64,000 nucleotides of DNA from Rotaria sp. Silwood1 (Eukaryota > Rotifera > Eurotatoria > Philodinida > Philodinidae): NCBI GenBank assembly GCA_905250075.1, contig CAJNOP010000042.1:566908-630907 (forward strand), written 5' to 3'. A program made the translations under genes and the position numbers. Within the stretch, counting starts at the first letter, position 1, and each line of letters begins with the position of its first letter. Shown in pieces: positions 21,340 to 33,860 of the stretch. The notes under the pieces were generated by a model. The model searched no databases, was not told where the DNA came from, and saw only the letters and a program-made list of their open reading frames with translations.

Positions 21340-21960
21340 GGATATAAACCTTTTATTGTTATATTTGAAGATGCAATAACATGATAAGGTCTTGATGTCT
21401 AACAATCATTAATAATAACAAAACTATTTTCAAAAAAAAGGAACATTAATCCATTTTTCATCTAAACGATCTTGTACTTGTAAATCTTGAACTTATCAAA
21501 CCAACGTTCACCTAATTTTAATGCTAATATGAATAATTTCTATAAATGCTTAGATAAATTGTGACATTGTTGATAATAATTTAACCAAATCAAAGGCATT
21601 TTCAAATGTTTTGTTAGTTAACGTATTTTTTCTTCATGTTCAAGTCCAATAGAAAAACTTTCTTTTAAATCTGGTAATAAAATTGATGAAGATAATTGAT
21701 CATATCCATGTGATAAATTTTCATCATTTAAACCGTTATAATGATATGAATAATCTTTTGAACCAACAATTTCTTGTTGTATTAAGAGTAGTAAAAGAAA
21801 AAATTCGTTTGATACTTTCATTATATCATTTTGAGTTTTTTCATCGACTTGTTCAACTAATTCTTTACGATATGTTACATTTTCATATGATTTAATTAAC
21901 GCTATAATCAGTATTGACGAAAGTCTTCTTGAATATCATAAAATAGAACAAAGATATTTT
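21340..21960 (-). pseudogene. Decayed 2-oxoglutarate/Fe(II) oxygenase (isopenicillin-N-synthase-like)
   Basis: Conceptual reading on the minus strand gives pieces in family order. An N-terminal helix region ends in MKVSNEFF. The segment SSILLPDLKESFSIGLEHEE corresponds to the family's DxKE.F.xGxE signature. Next comes WLNYYQQCHNLSKHL, like the LxxYYxxCxxLSxxL helix, and then LKLGERWFDKF. After a frame change, DLQVQDRLDEKWINVP matches the GLQVQD...GEWIDVPP strand. Stops interrupt it (TAA after EEKIR, others later) and the metal-binding HxD...H motif is not recoverable. The identification rests on motif order and is my inference; the gene is clearly non-functional. Confidence 0.6.
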
Positions 21961-22228
21961 AAATAAAAACTTGATAGAAGATTTTATCATCATGGATATA
22001 AAATCTTGTCGAAAGGACGACCGACGTTTTAGGGAGATTTCGGTCCAATAACAAAGTGAAGATAGATTCACATGACATTTTCAGCGAATTTTCGCCGCAG
22101 CGATAGTAGTCATCCCTAAAAATTTCATCCTAATCAGTTCAATTTTTCCCTTACTTCACTACTACGCAATGTAGGCATTTTTGGGCTCAGGGAAAGGGTA
22201 CCAATCACACATTTGCCGAAGAATATTA

Positions 22229-22264
22229 AAAACGTTCTGCCCCCCCCCCCTCTCCCCCCCCCCC
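22229..22264. repeat. Poly-C tract
   Basis: Two runs of 10 to 12 C residues separated by CTCT, then CTTCCCCC, on the plus strand. It lies about 50 bp before a telomere-like foldback. Confidence 0.9.
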
Positions 22265-22314
22265 TTCCCCCTCTATCTATCACTCGATGGAAAATTCAAT
22301 TCTGAATAAAACCA

Positions 22315-22362
22315 GGGTGTGGGTGTGCGCGCGTTCCATCGTTTCTATCCACACCCACACCT
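22315..22362. repeat. Telomere-like foldback 8
   Basis: GGGTGTGGGTGTGCGCG, spacer ttccatcgtttctat, then CCACACCCACACC. It is compact (about 48 bp) with almost perfect arms, one of the best-preserved copies. Confidence 0.85.
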
Positions 22363-24277
22363 CGAGTAACAGCTGGGATTTTATTATTAAAAAAAAGAAA
22401 CTATTTTTATTTGTTCGATTGTTAATCTTGTATTTAACTGTAGACAAAATATAAATGATAAAACAATAGAGAGCAAATTATCATCATTTATTTTTATTCT
22501 TCCTTTGTCATGTCACGGTTAGGCATAATGTTTCATATACAGAAGAAAAAATGAATTTGAACAATGTTCATATTTTTCATGAAAAGCAACATAATAATTT
22601 AAGTTGTTCGTGAGCAAGGTTAACAGTGTTAAAATAACTAAGTTATTTTTTATGAGAAATAATGGCATCGTACAAATTCATATTTGCTTCACTATATAAA
22701 ACATTAATATTATTTCAATCATTATATTGTTCTTCTTGACAAACATCAACATATTCATAATGTAAAAATTTACGGATATATATACAAATTCTTGATCGCT
22801 CAATTTCAATGTGTAATAATGAACAAGAAATTATTGCAATTGATTTGAATCAAATCTTAAAAATGAAACATATAAGTCTTGTAATAAAATGAACTGAACA
22901 TGTTTACATGAATAACAAACATCGGTGTCTCATATGAAAAATGAATTCATACAAATTATTAAACACAATTGTAAATCAAGTTTTCACTATAGAACTATTC
23001 AAAAAAAATGCTACGAAATCGTCTTGAAAATAGCCTTTTTCAAATGAAATGAAATCTAATATTCAATTTGTATTAAATAGAGGAATATGTGTATATGATT
23101 CATTACAATTCTGCTGTCATGAGCGGAATTCATTATAGAATAAGTCATGTATTACTATGGTATCATAAGAATTATTATAATAGGAAGACAATCTATACGT
23201 GTATTATGATTAATTTATATACAATACAGAATCCTTAAATTCTGTTTGTCAGAAATTTGCCACTCTCGATTGTGAGTGCGATGTCGAGGAGACTCCCACT
23301 GCCGAAAATTTCCAATAGACGAATTTTCAATCGTCATCAAAATCTCATCTCTAAATTTTGAATTCACGTTTTCTCATAGTACAATATGGGTCTCGAATCA
23401 TGCTGAATGTATTGAGTATGGTCACGCAAAATTAGTCAACCATCAAAAGTTAAGTTCTGTGTAAAGATTTTCCATCTCGAAATTTTGACATTAAAGGAGT
23501 TGGAATTTTAAAAATATAAAAATACAGATGCTTTAGAACATATTTTTATCAAGAAAAATCGTTCATCATTGTGTTCCCGAGTTCTCATTATTAAAATCTC
23601 CTGACTCTGTTTAAGATTAATGTTAAAAAGACAGATCTATATTTTACAACAAAGCGAAATTAAAATTGTTTGTTTCACTGTTAGTCATATATTTATTCGT
23701 CTACCATCAAATGTATTTATGCAGTATTCTCATTGAATAAATTTATCTTTTCGATGGTGACAGCATTTGAATGGCAAAAATGCTTTTGTTTTTGAAATAT
23801 TTTCATCGATTATTTGGTTACGTAGGCTATTAATTAAATAAGTCTAGTTCGGAGCCGCCAATAGGCGACTTTTTTCGAACAAACCAACTTATGTTTTTGA
23901 TCGTATGAATCTATGAATTTCTACAATTTTTCAACTAGAAGTTCTTTCAAAATAATCAGTTTCGTTGCTAAACTTAGCTAATAAGTCGACCATAGATCTA
24001 AATGACACAGTAGTTAATGATATCTCGTTATCAGTAATATCATATAGATTTTTCATGTTTTAATAAACGACATATACGTTAGGTAGAATAATATGATAAT
24101 GTTTTTTTTTAACGAAGAAGCAGATGATAAAACATAACGACCATCAGTAGATAGTGCTACATTCTAAATTGTTAGTTACAAAGAAAATGTGAGCAAAGAG
24201 AAAGAAGGTAGCTATCTTCTAATTAGACAAGAGGTTTTTTTTTGTTTATTCATCTTCAAATAAATTATTCATAGTTA

Positions 24278-25195
24278 TTATTCTTTTTTTTTGTACTCAT
24301 TATCTCTTTTAGCTCGTCCACTTGCAGCTCTAAAAATAAAACATTGTCTTATATTCAAATCTTCTCTTCGTCTTAATCGATCGTTTTTTTTATCAAATAA
24401 TTTTGCTGATGATCTTTTAAAAGCAAAATGATTCTTTTTCTTCAATATTTGATGTGATTCAGATACAATATCATTTTGATCATTTGATGTTCCACGTTTT
24501 TTTTGTATAATCAATTCGTGGTATTAATTTAAATGTAACCATATTTTGTATCATATCACAATATTCAACTTTAGCTAAATCATCTGGATAAATTCCATGT
24601 TCAACACGAACCCATGAACCGTTCTTTATTTGAGATGTTGTTTTAACAATATGAAGAATATCATTCATTTGTACTTATTGGTACCATTGGAAAATTTTGA
24701 ACATTTAATTATCGAACATCTTCACATGTTGCTTTAACATAATTTGATTTTATCTGTAATGCTTTTATATGAAATTTTTCTAAAGCAAGATATTTTCTCA
24801 TAAGTAATAAAGTTATTTGTTTTTCTTCTCCAATTCGACATTTAACTGGTCAAAGAATAGATGATTTAACATCAGGTAATAAACTTTGTTGAGTTATTTC
24901 ATATGAACTTTGTTCTTCATCATCAGCTAGTATTTCAATATTTCGACCATAACGTTCGTGTACATATTGCTCCATTGAATCCATTTCACTTTACAAAAAA
25001 AAACATATAAATATCATTTATTTAAAAGAAAAACTAAACAAACTTGTCAGTTATGGACAATTTTGATCGTTCAGCTTGATAAATATCAACTGCTGTTGTA
25101 TCATGAATATTTGTTTGTGCGACAAAACCTTCTTCAGGCACATCTTCTTCTTCTTCTTCTTCCTCTTCATCGTCAATATCTATGCGCATATGAAA
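24278..25195 (-). pseudogene. SUPT5H: Decayed copy of transcription elongation factor SPT5
   Basis: On the minus strand an acidic D/E run (25141-25190) is followed by ITQQSLLPDV, then a stop, then PVKCRIGEEKQITLLLMRKY. These match the SPT5 stretch [35 protein letters not shown] that starts the NGN domain. Later NFPMVPIS, a frameshift, then MNDILHIVK, GSWVRVEHGIYPDDLAKVEY and MVTFKLIPRIDY match the end of NGN and the first KOW region ([29 protein letters not shown]). In-frame TGA and TAA codons, a deletion inside NGN and at least one frameshift show decay. The central and C-terminal KOW domains are not seen below 24278. In the cell SPT5 with SPT4 controls RNA polymerase II pausing and elongation; a working copy must exist elsewhere. 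Confidence 0.82.
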
Positions 25196-26522
25196 AATAG
25201 ATTTTTCTTTTTTTTAGATTAAATCTTTTATCAGCTTCATCCATAATAATTTTTTTCCAGAAATTTTCTATTTTGTTCGTTGTTGTTTATGACCATCTTT
25301 TTTTCATTTATTTGCAATTATTTCATCCACCTAAATAATTATTTGAACACTTTTCTATTTACAAAAGAAAAATTTTATTAAAACATAGCTGTTGTCCAAA
25401 AACCAAAGCATTAAATGAAGTTCTTCTCAGACAAACTATAAACTAAAATGTTGTTTTTATATCTAAAGTAACAAAAAAGTCTGAACAAAATCCAGTAACC
25501 TTGAATCTGACAGGATTTGAATGAATTGTGTTCTATTTTCGATTCATTACCATTTATTTACTGTTTAATAAATAAGTAGATTTTTGACACCAATAGGAAA
25601 AATATACCATCTACCTTTACACCTTACAGTCAGCGACAAAAATTTAAGTGAAATTGAATTTTTCAATTTTTCTTACATTTAATTTTTTAACTTTTCTTTC
25701 ACATTATTTTAGGATACGGACTTGTTTGAAATGGTAAGGTAGATAATATGAGACACTGACTAAACAATGTACTATAGTAGAAGAGAATTCTGTTTGTGAA
25801 TATCAATTTTCCATAACATCATCAAAAGAAAAAAATTGAAACATTCTATCAATGAATTATCAATTTGTACTGATATATACTAATTCAAATCGAATTCTTT
25901 TTAAATTATCAACAAAACGAAAAATATGGCATAGTGCAACGCAATTGTAAGAAAATGCAACTGTTTTACGGCAAAAGCATTTCATCGAATAAATTTTCGT
26001 AAATGTAAATTGATCACTCCTAGTTGATTTATTCAAGCGATTTCTCGAACGTGGCAATGACGACGCTTCACCTGTAATATACTGCGTGTATATCACATTT
26101 TATCATCATTGTGTTTCTATATATGTAAATATACGCACTTTTTTCTCTTTCTCTCTTAAGTGTGTGACCGAGTACTTTTTGCGTGCATTCAAAAATTGAA
26201 GGATAATTTAATACAAATGATTATATCATTGCTACTTAGATTTACTGATTCAACTTGTCCCATTACATAGCTATTAAACAACTTCATAAAATTAGAATAC
26301 GACGTTGCCTTGAATGTACGTTATATGAATAAACATACTCATTCCGAGTAGAGCTAGAGGCACTGTCAACTAGTGACTCATCGATATACTATCGATCATG
26401 CTCCGTATAAATGATGTATCAAAAAACAAAACGTGGCCAGTCACATTGTATACTAAAGAAAAAAAAAAGACATCTTTATTTATATATATATATGCTCATA
26501 ACGATAGTTTTTTCGTAGAAAA
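25196..26522. other. Intergenic upstream of the SLC13 gene
   Basis: AT-rich. A 78-codon minus-strand frame (25860-26096) has no domain. No promoter element is called with confidence. Confidence 0.4.
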
Positions 26523-29321
26523 ATGCTTCCTAAGCTCAAATGTTGGTGGCGTGTGTTGATCATTGTGCTCACTCCATTCATACTTCTTCCACTTCCTCTA
26601 ATCTTCAGAACTATTGTAAGAACTATACACGTATAATTTAATAGACAAAATTGTATATATGTATTGTTGTTTTTTTCTATAGCAAGCAAAATGTGCTTAC
26701 ATCGTGCTGCTTCTCACAGTCTATTGGGTGACCGAAGCAATGCCCTATGCAGTTACTTCATTATTTCCACTCGCATTCTTTCCTATGGCAGGCATCCTAC
26801 CAGGTGAAATAATCTGCCAGAACTATTTTAAAGTGAATGAATGATTTTCTTGCCGTTTATTTTAACAGAAAATATTGATAATGTATCTTTAGGATATTAC
26901 AACGTTATTGGTTGGTAGTATGATACTAGCTTATGCAATGGAACATGTTCATCTTCATCGACGATTAGCTTTTCGCGTACTCAGTATTGTTGGTTCATCG
27001 ACTAAATGGTCAGTAACCTATTGTTTTCTACATATATATAGCAAAAGCTCTATCCTTTCAAACAGGAGTATGGCAGGATTGATGGGTGTCACAGCTTTCT
27101 TAAGTATGTGGATCAATAATTCGGCCGCTACAAGTATCATGATACCAGCAGCCATTGCTATTATTGATGAACTTGAAAATTATCAAAAACAAATTCAGCA
27201 ACAACAGCAAACACCAGGTAAGAAAAGACCTTGATTTTAAATTATGATTAAAATAATTGTTCTATTTAATTTTTAGTAGTCCTTGATTTCAAGTCAACAG
27301 TCATTGAAGAAAAAGCAGAGCAGTCATCTTCACAGGATAATGTTGATATAAATCCCAATGAGTTAATGATTGAGTAAGTTTTCGAGTTCTAATCTAAGTT
27401 CCTTCAAAAACAAAAAAAAATTATCAACAAATAAGTTCAATAAAAGTGCAATGATAAATTTTTGTTGCATTTTCTCTGCATGACCCATTTGAACTTTTGC
27501 ATGTTCGAGATATGAATTTCTCAATCTCTTTTATATCGCTTCTCAATAGTAAAAATTTTACGGAGTGAATAGATGAATGAGGATGACTATGTAGCATCAA
27601 CATGTGGGCTATATACTTTCATCCACTCCTCTGGTAGCAATCAAATTGATCTAGAGTGGATGGATCTTATCGATTACAGTTAATATATTATTATGTACTC
27701 ATAGACTTACACCATTAAACAACCAAACAACAGTTGATTTCAATACGACAGATAATCATTTATCTATAACTCAACTCGACTATCGACAACTCAAGAGCGG
27801 TACGAAATCAACTAAATAAATCTGTTGAATTAAATCCATAGATTATCTATATTGTCATCTATTTGAAGGCTTTCTTATTTCTGTGGCTTATAGTTCTGCT
27901 ATGGGCGGTCTGATGACACTAGTCGGAACTGGTACAAATATATTTACCAAAGGATTTGTTGATCAGTGAGTACTGTATTGGGTTAGAAATTTTCTATTTT
28001 TATACTTATTTCTACTAATTAATCTAGATACTACGCATCTAGAAGTTACGCTTTGAAAGTTTCATTTGCTAACTTTTTCTTGTTCGGTGCACCCATTGGT
28101 GTGATTATGCTTCTAATCTGTTGGTTATGGCTACAAATCTTATACAATCGCAAAGAGTAAGTTTACAATTATACCACAGCTGAATCATACTCGTTTTTAT
28201 TATTCTTATCTACATGCGTATACTTATAGACTCCTTCAGTGGAAGACCACTTTGACTAGACAAAATTCTGAGAAACATTTGAAAATGATCCTCAAAAAGC
28301 AATACGATGAGTTAGGCCCATACAGCTGGCGTGAACGCATTGTTACTATTCTTTTCATTGTCCTCGTCGTTCTATGGGTGACACGTGACTTTTCAAATAG
28401 TCGTGGATGGGAAATTATATTTCGGGAAAAGTAAGTTCGAATTTTCGTTGAAAAAACGATTGTTGTTTTCGTTTAAGTTATGTTACAGATGGAACAACGG
28501 CTCTACTCATCGGTTCATTACCATTGATTTTACCGGACCAAAATCCATTTCAGAGTATTTAAAAACTCATTCTAAGGTAGAAAAATATTTTTCTTGATTA
28601 GAAAATTGGAAATATAACCCGATTCTTCAATGGGATCAACTGTCGAAATCATTTCCATGGGGTGTATTTATGTTGCAAGGTGCAGGATTAGCTATTGCCG
28701 ATGGATTTCAGGTTTATTTTCATATGAAGCATATTTTTGTTACATATATTTGATTTTCTAGGCATCGAATCTATCGACAACTATTGTCGGTCTTCTTCAA
28801 TTTATTGTTAGAGCACCTAAAGAACTCACCATTCTTGTTGTCATCATTATCAGTGCTATTTTCACCGAATTTACAAGCAATATTGCATGTGCTAGCATAT
28901 TATTTCCTATTCTTGATAGTATTGTAAGAAATTTTACTTGCTGTTTGTCCTTTATTCGGTCTTATTTTTTTTCCTTTTTAAGTCTCGTACAGTTCAAATT
29001 CATCCAGCTTATCTTATTTTGCCATCGTGTATGGCTGTTTCGCTCTCATTCATGTTACCAATTGGTAAGTTTTTCATATTCATTTTTGTTCGAGTCAACA
29101 ACAAATCATTGTCTCTAGCTACTCCACCGAATACCATGATATTTTCCAGTGGCCATGTAAGAATTATGGATTTGATCAAAGCAGGCATTGGTCTTAAAAT
29201 TATTGGTATAATTGTGATACATTTTATATCGATCACTTTTCTTGGATCTATTTTCCATATTAATTCTCAGCTGACATTCGTCCATCATACCAGTATAATA
29301 ACAAATGCTACGATGGGATAA
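26523..29321 (+). CDS. SLC13-family Na+-coupled dicarboxylate/sulfate transporter
   Basis: Fourteen exons reconstruct a complete 587-residue protein: 26523-26615, 26683-26832, 26893-27008, 27066-27217, 27277-27373, 27705-27799, 27869-27965, 28028-28156, 28230-28430, 28478-28554, 28602-28711, 28762-28923, 28983-29064 and 29119-29321. All phases agree and the length is typical of SLC13. These plasma-membrane carriers move di- and tricarboxylates or sulfate with Na+. Family landmarks in order: YWVTEAMPYAVTSLFPLAFF (helices 2-3), SMILAYAMEHVHLHRRLAFR, GLMGVTAFLSMWINNSAATS (first SNT-type Na+/substrate motif, here NNS), SAMGGLMTLVGTGTN, VMLLICWLWLQ-like helix at exon 8, and TEFTSNIACASILFPIL (second SNT motif, here SNI). 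Both SNT motifs deviate from consensus, so substrate cannot be predicted. A hydrophilic insert (about residues 165-240) follows the first motif. Confidence 0.92.
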
Positions 29322-32093
29322 TGAAGATGAAAGAGATATAAATCTTTTATTTTAATCCGCTTTATCAAAGGTTGGATAGTAATATGTAAAATTTCTCTGA
29401 CTACTGGCAACATTGTCGAAAATTAAAAAAAGACACTGATAATTATTGAAATAAATTGTATTATAATTTATACAAGCAAGATTTCACAGGAGAAAATGTG
29501 GATTGATCATAGGCCATTCACACTCAGTATTGAGAAAGCATATGTGTAGTATTTTTCTTTCCGTTGAAAATCAGTTTTGAAATCAGAAATTCCATTCAGA
29601 ATATTAAATACATGACACTCTCTATTGGTCTCAATATGTCAATTTTCTTCTCACAATGCTAGCATTCCATCTACATGTGCATTGATAGGGTACTGATGAA
29701 ATTAATACATCAAACGAGTTTCTCTACACAACAGTTAATGATAAAACACTATTGTCCATCATTGTTGACTTATTTCCTGCTTACCATTAACTCATCGTTA
29801 CTGGCTCAGCATTTTATCGGTATACTCAACCACCTGACACGAGAAAGCTTTGAAATCATAAAAGTGAAAACAGCTGTCTTTACAATCGTTACTGTTCTAT
29901 GATAAGATCATTAAAAATGTTGCGAATGCAAACTCTGAGATATTTAACCGACGCATTGTATAAACCTCGTTTTTTCTCAGATAGATGTCTAAAAAGAAAC
30001 TTATTGACTAATGTTACGGTTTAAGAGTAAAACTGTTTTTGCACTATTCACAAGTTAGAAAGAAGAGGAAATTTTATCATGAAAATTTGAAGTGTTAAGC
30101 TCTTTTGAATAATTCAGATCGTTCTACAGGAAAATCGATAAATTTCTTTATCGATGGTAGATCTAAGTAGTCTCTATCGTATGATAAAAACTTCTTAGAA
30201 TTTGCATTGATTATTGATGAGATTTAGGTATCATACTGCAACAAAAAAAATTTCGTGACATTTGGTCATGTTGTTAGATAATTTTTAATAAATTGCATCT
30301 GCTCTATTCTGCACATATAATAGATCAGTGTGTGAGTGAGAATGAAAAAAAGCCACTAACACCATACCCACACCCTTTTTCAGATTAATCGATGTTGAAT
30401 CTAGTGATGTGTGAATATCTCAGTCTGATGTTAACGTGTTCATCGATCTTATTTTCAAAATATAATAATATTTATCATAACCGTCAATCAATGTTTTATA
30501 AAACAAATCATTTTGAAAGAATTGTGCTTATATTATTGATAATTCACTTGAATGTTTCGTTACGAGAAATTCGTTATAGAACTGATATAATTTTCTATTT
30601 AAAAATTTTCTGAATTAATTCCTCTTTTTCAAATAATGATCGAAGTTTTCGGCAGAGATTTTATTTTAAAGAAAAATGTCCCGTTTCAATTTTGAACCTC
30701 TTTGATTAAATAGAGTTTAGATTCATATATATGCTTGCGCTGTGTTTGAAATTTCGACTAAGTTAGCAGTTTTTTATGTTCATGAACAATAAATCTGATG
30801 TGAAGTGTGTATTTTGCATCAAATTCGCACAAAAAAGGCTTAACTCGGGTGCCATCTAGTTTCATTTTACTATTTAGTGCGAGAATTTATTATTATTTTC
30901 TTTTTATGGAAATAAATTAAGTGAACAACTGAACTTAGAAAGGTCAATCGACCTGCAGATAACTTTATCATAGCTATATACTAAACCGCTCTTCGTCTAG
31001 TCATACTTTGTAGGTGGTATTTTAAAAGAAAATGGCAATAGCAGCTAAAAATTCTCATAGGTCATATTTGAAAGGGTTTGGTTGTGTGGGAAAACAACGA
31101 TTTACTTCCTCACACAATACTAATCAAGTATGATTTGGTATAAATGTCTTATATTTATTCAGAAGGACTTTTTAACATAGTAGTTGTTTCTGAATTGAAC
31201 TAAGACATCATTATCATCGTCAGCAATATGACTCGATTCTTTTTTTTTCTTTCGCTGTCAACTGTACATAGGTTTGTATAGATGTGAATGAGAACAAGAC
31301 GAACGAGGAAAAAATAGATATCACATAAAGAGAGAGATCAGAGAGAAAAGAACACTATTACTGTTTCTATTGAAAGACCTATTTTAAAAAATCTCTTCTA
31401 AGAACTTGAGAGCATGCAATGCTCAGAATTTTATGTTCGTTCAAATAATGCAATTTTTATTGAATCCGCATGATAATAAAACTGTCGAAACACGTGATAT
31501 GTGGTCTTTAGGGCGCTTATAGCTGCAACATTGATTTCTGTTTAATTCGTTTGTCTTTCTTCAATTTTATCATTGACCGTTATGCTTCCCTTCACATACG
31601 TTTTCTCTTTCGCTAGATTCATTTGTTAATCTTGTGGCAATCTTTCATTATTGTATTGTGTGAACGTTTCCTCTCTGTTATTGTCTGTTTATGAGAAGTC
31701 GTTTTCTCTCTACCATATTAGATACTATCAACGAAGGAAGAGAAATAATAGATATAGGAAGATGACAAAATACACTGTCATGCCGACAGACATAGACCAT
31801 ACTTTCTCAGTTCATTAAAAAATTTCTTTCTTTTCTATGTTGATCGTATATCTTTTCTCTTTTTTGCTTGACCTTCACGTTTAACCATTGTTTGTTTCTT
31901 CGATAAACAGATATGCTCTATGAATATACGAATGATAGATATTATAGCGTGAAAACGTGAAACAGATGGATCAATGTCATCTAAACATTGCTTTTTCTAA
32001 GTTTATCACATATTGGATGACTTTTAGATCGTCGAATAAATTATGTTATATAAAATTGAATCTTTTATTCTAGATTTTAACATAGCAATAACA
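29322..32093. other. Intergenic, no gene seen
   Basis: AT-rich sequence between the SLC13 and F-box genes. Frames at 29675-29902 and 30392-30613 have no recognisable domain. One weak telomere-like foldback at 30328-30375. Confidence 0.45.
30328..30375. repeat. Telomere-like foldback 9
   Basis: GTGTGTGAGTGAG, spacer aatgaaaaaaagccactaac, then ACCATACCCACACCC. The G-arm is degraded and the C-arm is good. Confidence 0.6.
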
Positions 32094-33860
32094 ATGAATA
32101 AGACAACGCTCGAATCATTATCCAATGAAGTGTTTCTTAATTTATTTGAATTATTCAATGAAATTGATCTTTTTCGTACTTTTCATAGTCTCAATACTCG
32201 CTTTAATACTCTATTATTTGTCTATTTTCGAAATTATCGTGTCGATTTTCGTTCGATATTAAAAGAAGATTATAATATTTTTTGTCCGACATACTTTTCA
32301 TCGATAGTAAATCGTACAATTTATTTACGACTCTCCGATGATGAGGACACACCATATCAATGTACTCATTTTCTATCAGCTGGTCTCACGTTAGATCGAT
32401 TCGATAATCTTCGTTCTGTAACATTTTACTGTGTTAGTTCAGATCAAAAAATTAATCAATCATTGTTTTTCAATTTATATCGACTACATCATTTAACACA
32501 TTTGAAATTTGTTGATTGTCGACTTTTTCACATTAACATACAAGGTTTTCAAAATTTCATTAATCAAATTTGGAATCTACCGAAATTGACTCATTTATAC
32601 TGGGATTGCAGTTTTAAAGCTGATGATCATTTTCGTCTTCCTACGGTCGTCTCAACATCTTTGCAATATTTAACTATTTGTAATGTTGAGTGGTATTCGT
32701 ATCAATTTATTAATTTCTTAAAAAGGACACCTCAATTACAAAAATTTTCAACATCATTAACTACTGATGAAGAAGATGATCTTCCTCTTGTTCGTAAATT
32801 TATACCATCACCGAAGAATCTATCAATTAAAAAACTTGTTCTATCTGAAGTAAGTTCACAACGTCTAATGACTAATCTATTTCAATTAGTACCTAATGTT
32901 AATCATTTAAAAGTTGAAATATTTTCTCTCAAAATTGATGGACATCAATGGGAACAAATTATAATTAATTATTTACCTAAACTGAACATTTTACAATTTA
33001 TGATGAGTTTAACTCTCGGTCGCTCGATTGATGACCAAATGGACGAAGAAAAAGTTGATCAATACCTTGCAACATATCGTACTTCGTTTTGGATCGAACG
33101 TTGTCAATGGTTCATCCGATGTCATTGGAGACGATGTAGAGGAATTGTTTGGATTCGCCTTTATTCATTACCTTATGCATTTTATTATTTTCCTATTTTC
33201 TATAATGAATTAGATTCGAAAACAAAATCGACTTGTCCAGGTGAAATGTATTTTTCCTATGATTCTGTTCGTAACGTTGCATATAAACCGCCAATCTTCA
33301 ACAATGAAGCGCTCTACCATGTTCATCTCTTCAATGTCGAAGTATTAACTCTTGAAGTTCCGATAGATCAGCGATTTCTATCAATTGTTCCCAAATTTGA
33401 AAACTTGCATTCACTTAATGTAACCATTTCAACAATAATTTGTCGACAGCAATTACAAGCATTGTTTGATAATGCACCTCGTCTATACTCATTGTCATTT
33501 GAATCATGGAACACGTCTACAACGCCACCATATCAATATACCAGTGCAACAATTCATCGACTCAATTTACAAGGTTCTGATCAATCTGGTGTTAAACATC
33601 GTTATACTCGTAAACAATGTTTAGAATTAAGTCGATCACCATTAGGTATTCAATGTCGAGTACTACTTATTGCAATCGAAGAACCTCAGTGTATTTTGGA
33701 TTTAATTGATTCTATGATTAATCTTCGAACGTTGCGCGTTTCCTATGAATATGATAAACGTAGTAATAAGTATGATCTTATTCAAGTCTTACAAGCTAGT
33801 TTGCCGTCAACATGGACTGTAATTCGATTTTGTTATGGACTTTTGATTATTCAATCATAA
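32094..33860 (+). CDS. F-box protein with LRR-like C-terminal region
   Basis: Single exon of 588 residues from ATG 32094; the frame is open from an ATG at 32043, but MNKTTLESLSNEVFLNLFELF begins a typical F-box. The motif (about residues 5-45: LESLSNEVFLNLFELFNEID, LFRTFHSLNTRFNTLL) would bind SKP1 in SCF ubiquitin ligases. The rest has irregular leucine-rich segments (LTHLKFVDCRL, LQYLTICNVEW, NLHSLNVTIS, LYSLSFESW, NLRTLRVSYEY) consistent with a substrate-binding LRR-type solenoid. No introns. Large families of such F-box genes are, from memory, common in bdelloids. The substrate is unknown. Confidence 0.85.
   Translation: MNKTTLESLSNEVFLNLFELFNEIDLFRTFHSLNTRFNTLLFVYFRNYRVDFRSILKEDYNIFCPTYFSSIVNRTIYLRLSDDEDTPYQCTHFLSAGLTLDRFDNLRSVTFYCVSSDQKINQSLFFNLYRLHHLTHLKFVDCRLFHINIQGFQNFINQIWNLPKLTHLYWDCSFKADDHFRLPTVVSTSLQYLTICNVEWYSYQFINFLKRTPQLQKFSTSLTTDEEDDLPLVRKFIPSPKNLSIKKLVLSEVSSQRLMTNLFQLVPNVNHLKVEIFSLKIDGHQWEQIIINYLPKLNILQFMMSLTLGRSIDDQMDEEKVDQYLATYRTSFWIERCQWFIRCHWRRCRGIVWIRLYSLPYAFYYFPIFYNELDSKTKSTCPGEMYFSYDSVRNVAYKPPIFNNEALYHVHLFNVEVLTLEVPIDQRFLSIVPKFENLHSLNVTISTIICRQQLQALFDNAPRLYSLSFESWNTSTTPPYQYTSATIHRLNLQGSDQSGVKHRYTRKQCLELSRSPLGIQCRVLLIAIEEPQCILDLIDSMINLRTLRVSYEYDKRSNKYDLIQVLQASLPSTWTVIRFCYGLLIIQS

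Larger units (their letters stand above)
21961..24277. other. Gene-poor region with unreadable coding-like scraps
   Basis: Contains a C-rich tract (22231-22264) and a telomere-like foldback (22315-22362). On the minus strand near 22660-22850 a frame interrupted by stops (HYEYVDVCQEEQYND and SEANMNLYDAIISH) has coding-like composition and may be another relic. I cannot name it. Confidence 0.35.
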
